Shown here one piece after another: positions 5,947-6,119 of a stretch of DNA of 6,119 nt (position 1 is its first letter; each line of letters starts with the position of its first letter). The position numbers were made by a program, and so were the translations under genes. The notes below the pieces were generated by a model. The model made no database searches, was not told the DNA's origin, and worked only from the letters and a program-made list of their open reading frames with translations. The DNA lies in contig FR884627.1 of assembly GCA_000436075.1 (NCBI GenBank), positions 4,327 through 10,445 of the forward strand, written 5' to 3'. The stretch is from Eggerthella sp. CAG:209 (GTDB lineage Bacteria; Actinomycetota; Coriobacteriia; Coriobacteriales; Eggerthellaceae).

Positions 5947-6119
5947 CTAGCGGGCAGATACCCATGCACGTGCGCAGCTACGAGCCCATGCGTCAACCTC
6001 AAGAAGCTGCTCGATGCTCATTACCTGCTGGACGCCGCGCGCCTCATGTTGCGACATTACGGCCTCAACGCATTCAGCAATGCCCAAATATGGCAGCTTT
6101 TCCTCCAAAAACGAGGCTA
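5947..6119 (-). CDS. dxr: 1-deoxy-D-xylulose 5-phosphate reductoisomerase, C-terminal end (partial)
   Basis: Only the last 56 codons and the TAG stop are present; the gene continues past the right edge. The visible residues match the helical C-terminal domain of DXR: it opens ASFLEEKLPYLGIAE, and ends with a segment containing SIEQLLEVDAWARSCARAWV, which aligns with the SVDANARE region of the E. coli enzyme. The complete enzyme performs the NADPH-dependent conversion of DXP to MEP, the first committed MEP-pathway step, in the cytosol. The catalytic and NADPH-binding parts are outside the window, so integrity cannot be judged. Its placement upstream of rseP and ispG matches the common bacterial dxr–rseP–ispG arrangement and supports the call. 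Confidence 0.88.
   Translation of the reverse strand, partial: ASFLEEKLPYLGIAECVEAVMSQHEARGVQQVMSIEQLLEVDAWARSCARAWVSAR

Noticed and set aside
6013..6023. GATGCTCATTA in dxr, matching one arm of the rseP palindrome
   Set aside because: It encodes Met-Ser-Ile in dxr as in rseP, and has no opposing arm; shared codons explain it.
1..6119. tRNA genes, CRISPR array, insertion sequence or attachment site
   Set aside because: I looked for cloverleaf ends, regularly spaced repeats, transposase motifs and terminal repeats and saw none; the region reads as a housekeeping operon.

Overview
The window carries one compact minus-strand gene cluster, read right to left: the 3' end of dxr, a 271-bp gap, an M50 site-2 protease gene (rseP-like), ispG, proS, a U32 family gene (trhP-like), and a short unrecognised gene of 110 codons with a very strong Shine-Dalgarno. 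The gene order dxr–rseP–ispG–proS, the protein character and the mid-range G+C suggest an actinobacterium of class Coriobacteriia (Eggerthellaceae-like). This placement is inferred from gene order and protein style, not from a search.

Right part (about 4.6–6.1 kb): dxr and ispG are the second and sixth steps of the MEP isoprenoid pathway, and the intramembrane protease gene lies between them. This protease is unusual. It keeps the HExxH zinc motif and the LDG motif of S2P enzymes, but lacks the extracytoplasmic PDZ domain. In the cytosolic loop between the first two membrane segments it carries an insertion of about 80 residues that reads like a winged helix-turn-helix. Its start codon lies inside a perfect 11+11 bp inverted repeat whose spacer contains a consensus TATAAT on the coding strand. 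That box is 7 nt ahead of an in-frame ATG (Met4), the geometry expected for a leaderless transcript under operator control.

Middle part (0.56–4.6 kb): ispG, proS and trhP are tightly packed. The rseP–ispG gap is 3 nt, ispG and proS overlap by 1 nt, and proS and trhP abut with no gap and lie in the same frame, separated by one TAA. Translational coupling is likely. ProRS charges tRNA-Pro, and TrhP-type proteins hydroxylate U34 of tRNAs including tRNA-Pro(UGG), so the last two genes may share a decoding theme.

Left part (1–558): after trhP come a 7-bp inverted repeat and a leader hairpin, then the 110-aa acidic protein of unknown function. Bases 1–136 hold nothing convincing beyond a weak hairpin. 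No tRNA, rRNA, CRISPR array, insertion sequence or attachment site is visible. The most interesting item is the PDZ-less M50 protease with a winged-helix-like insert and a palindrome over its own start.
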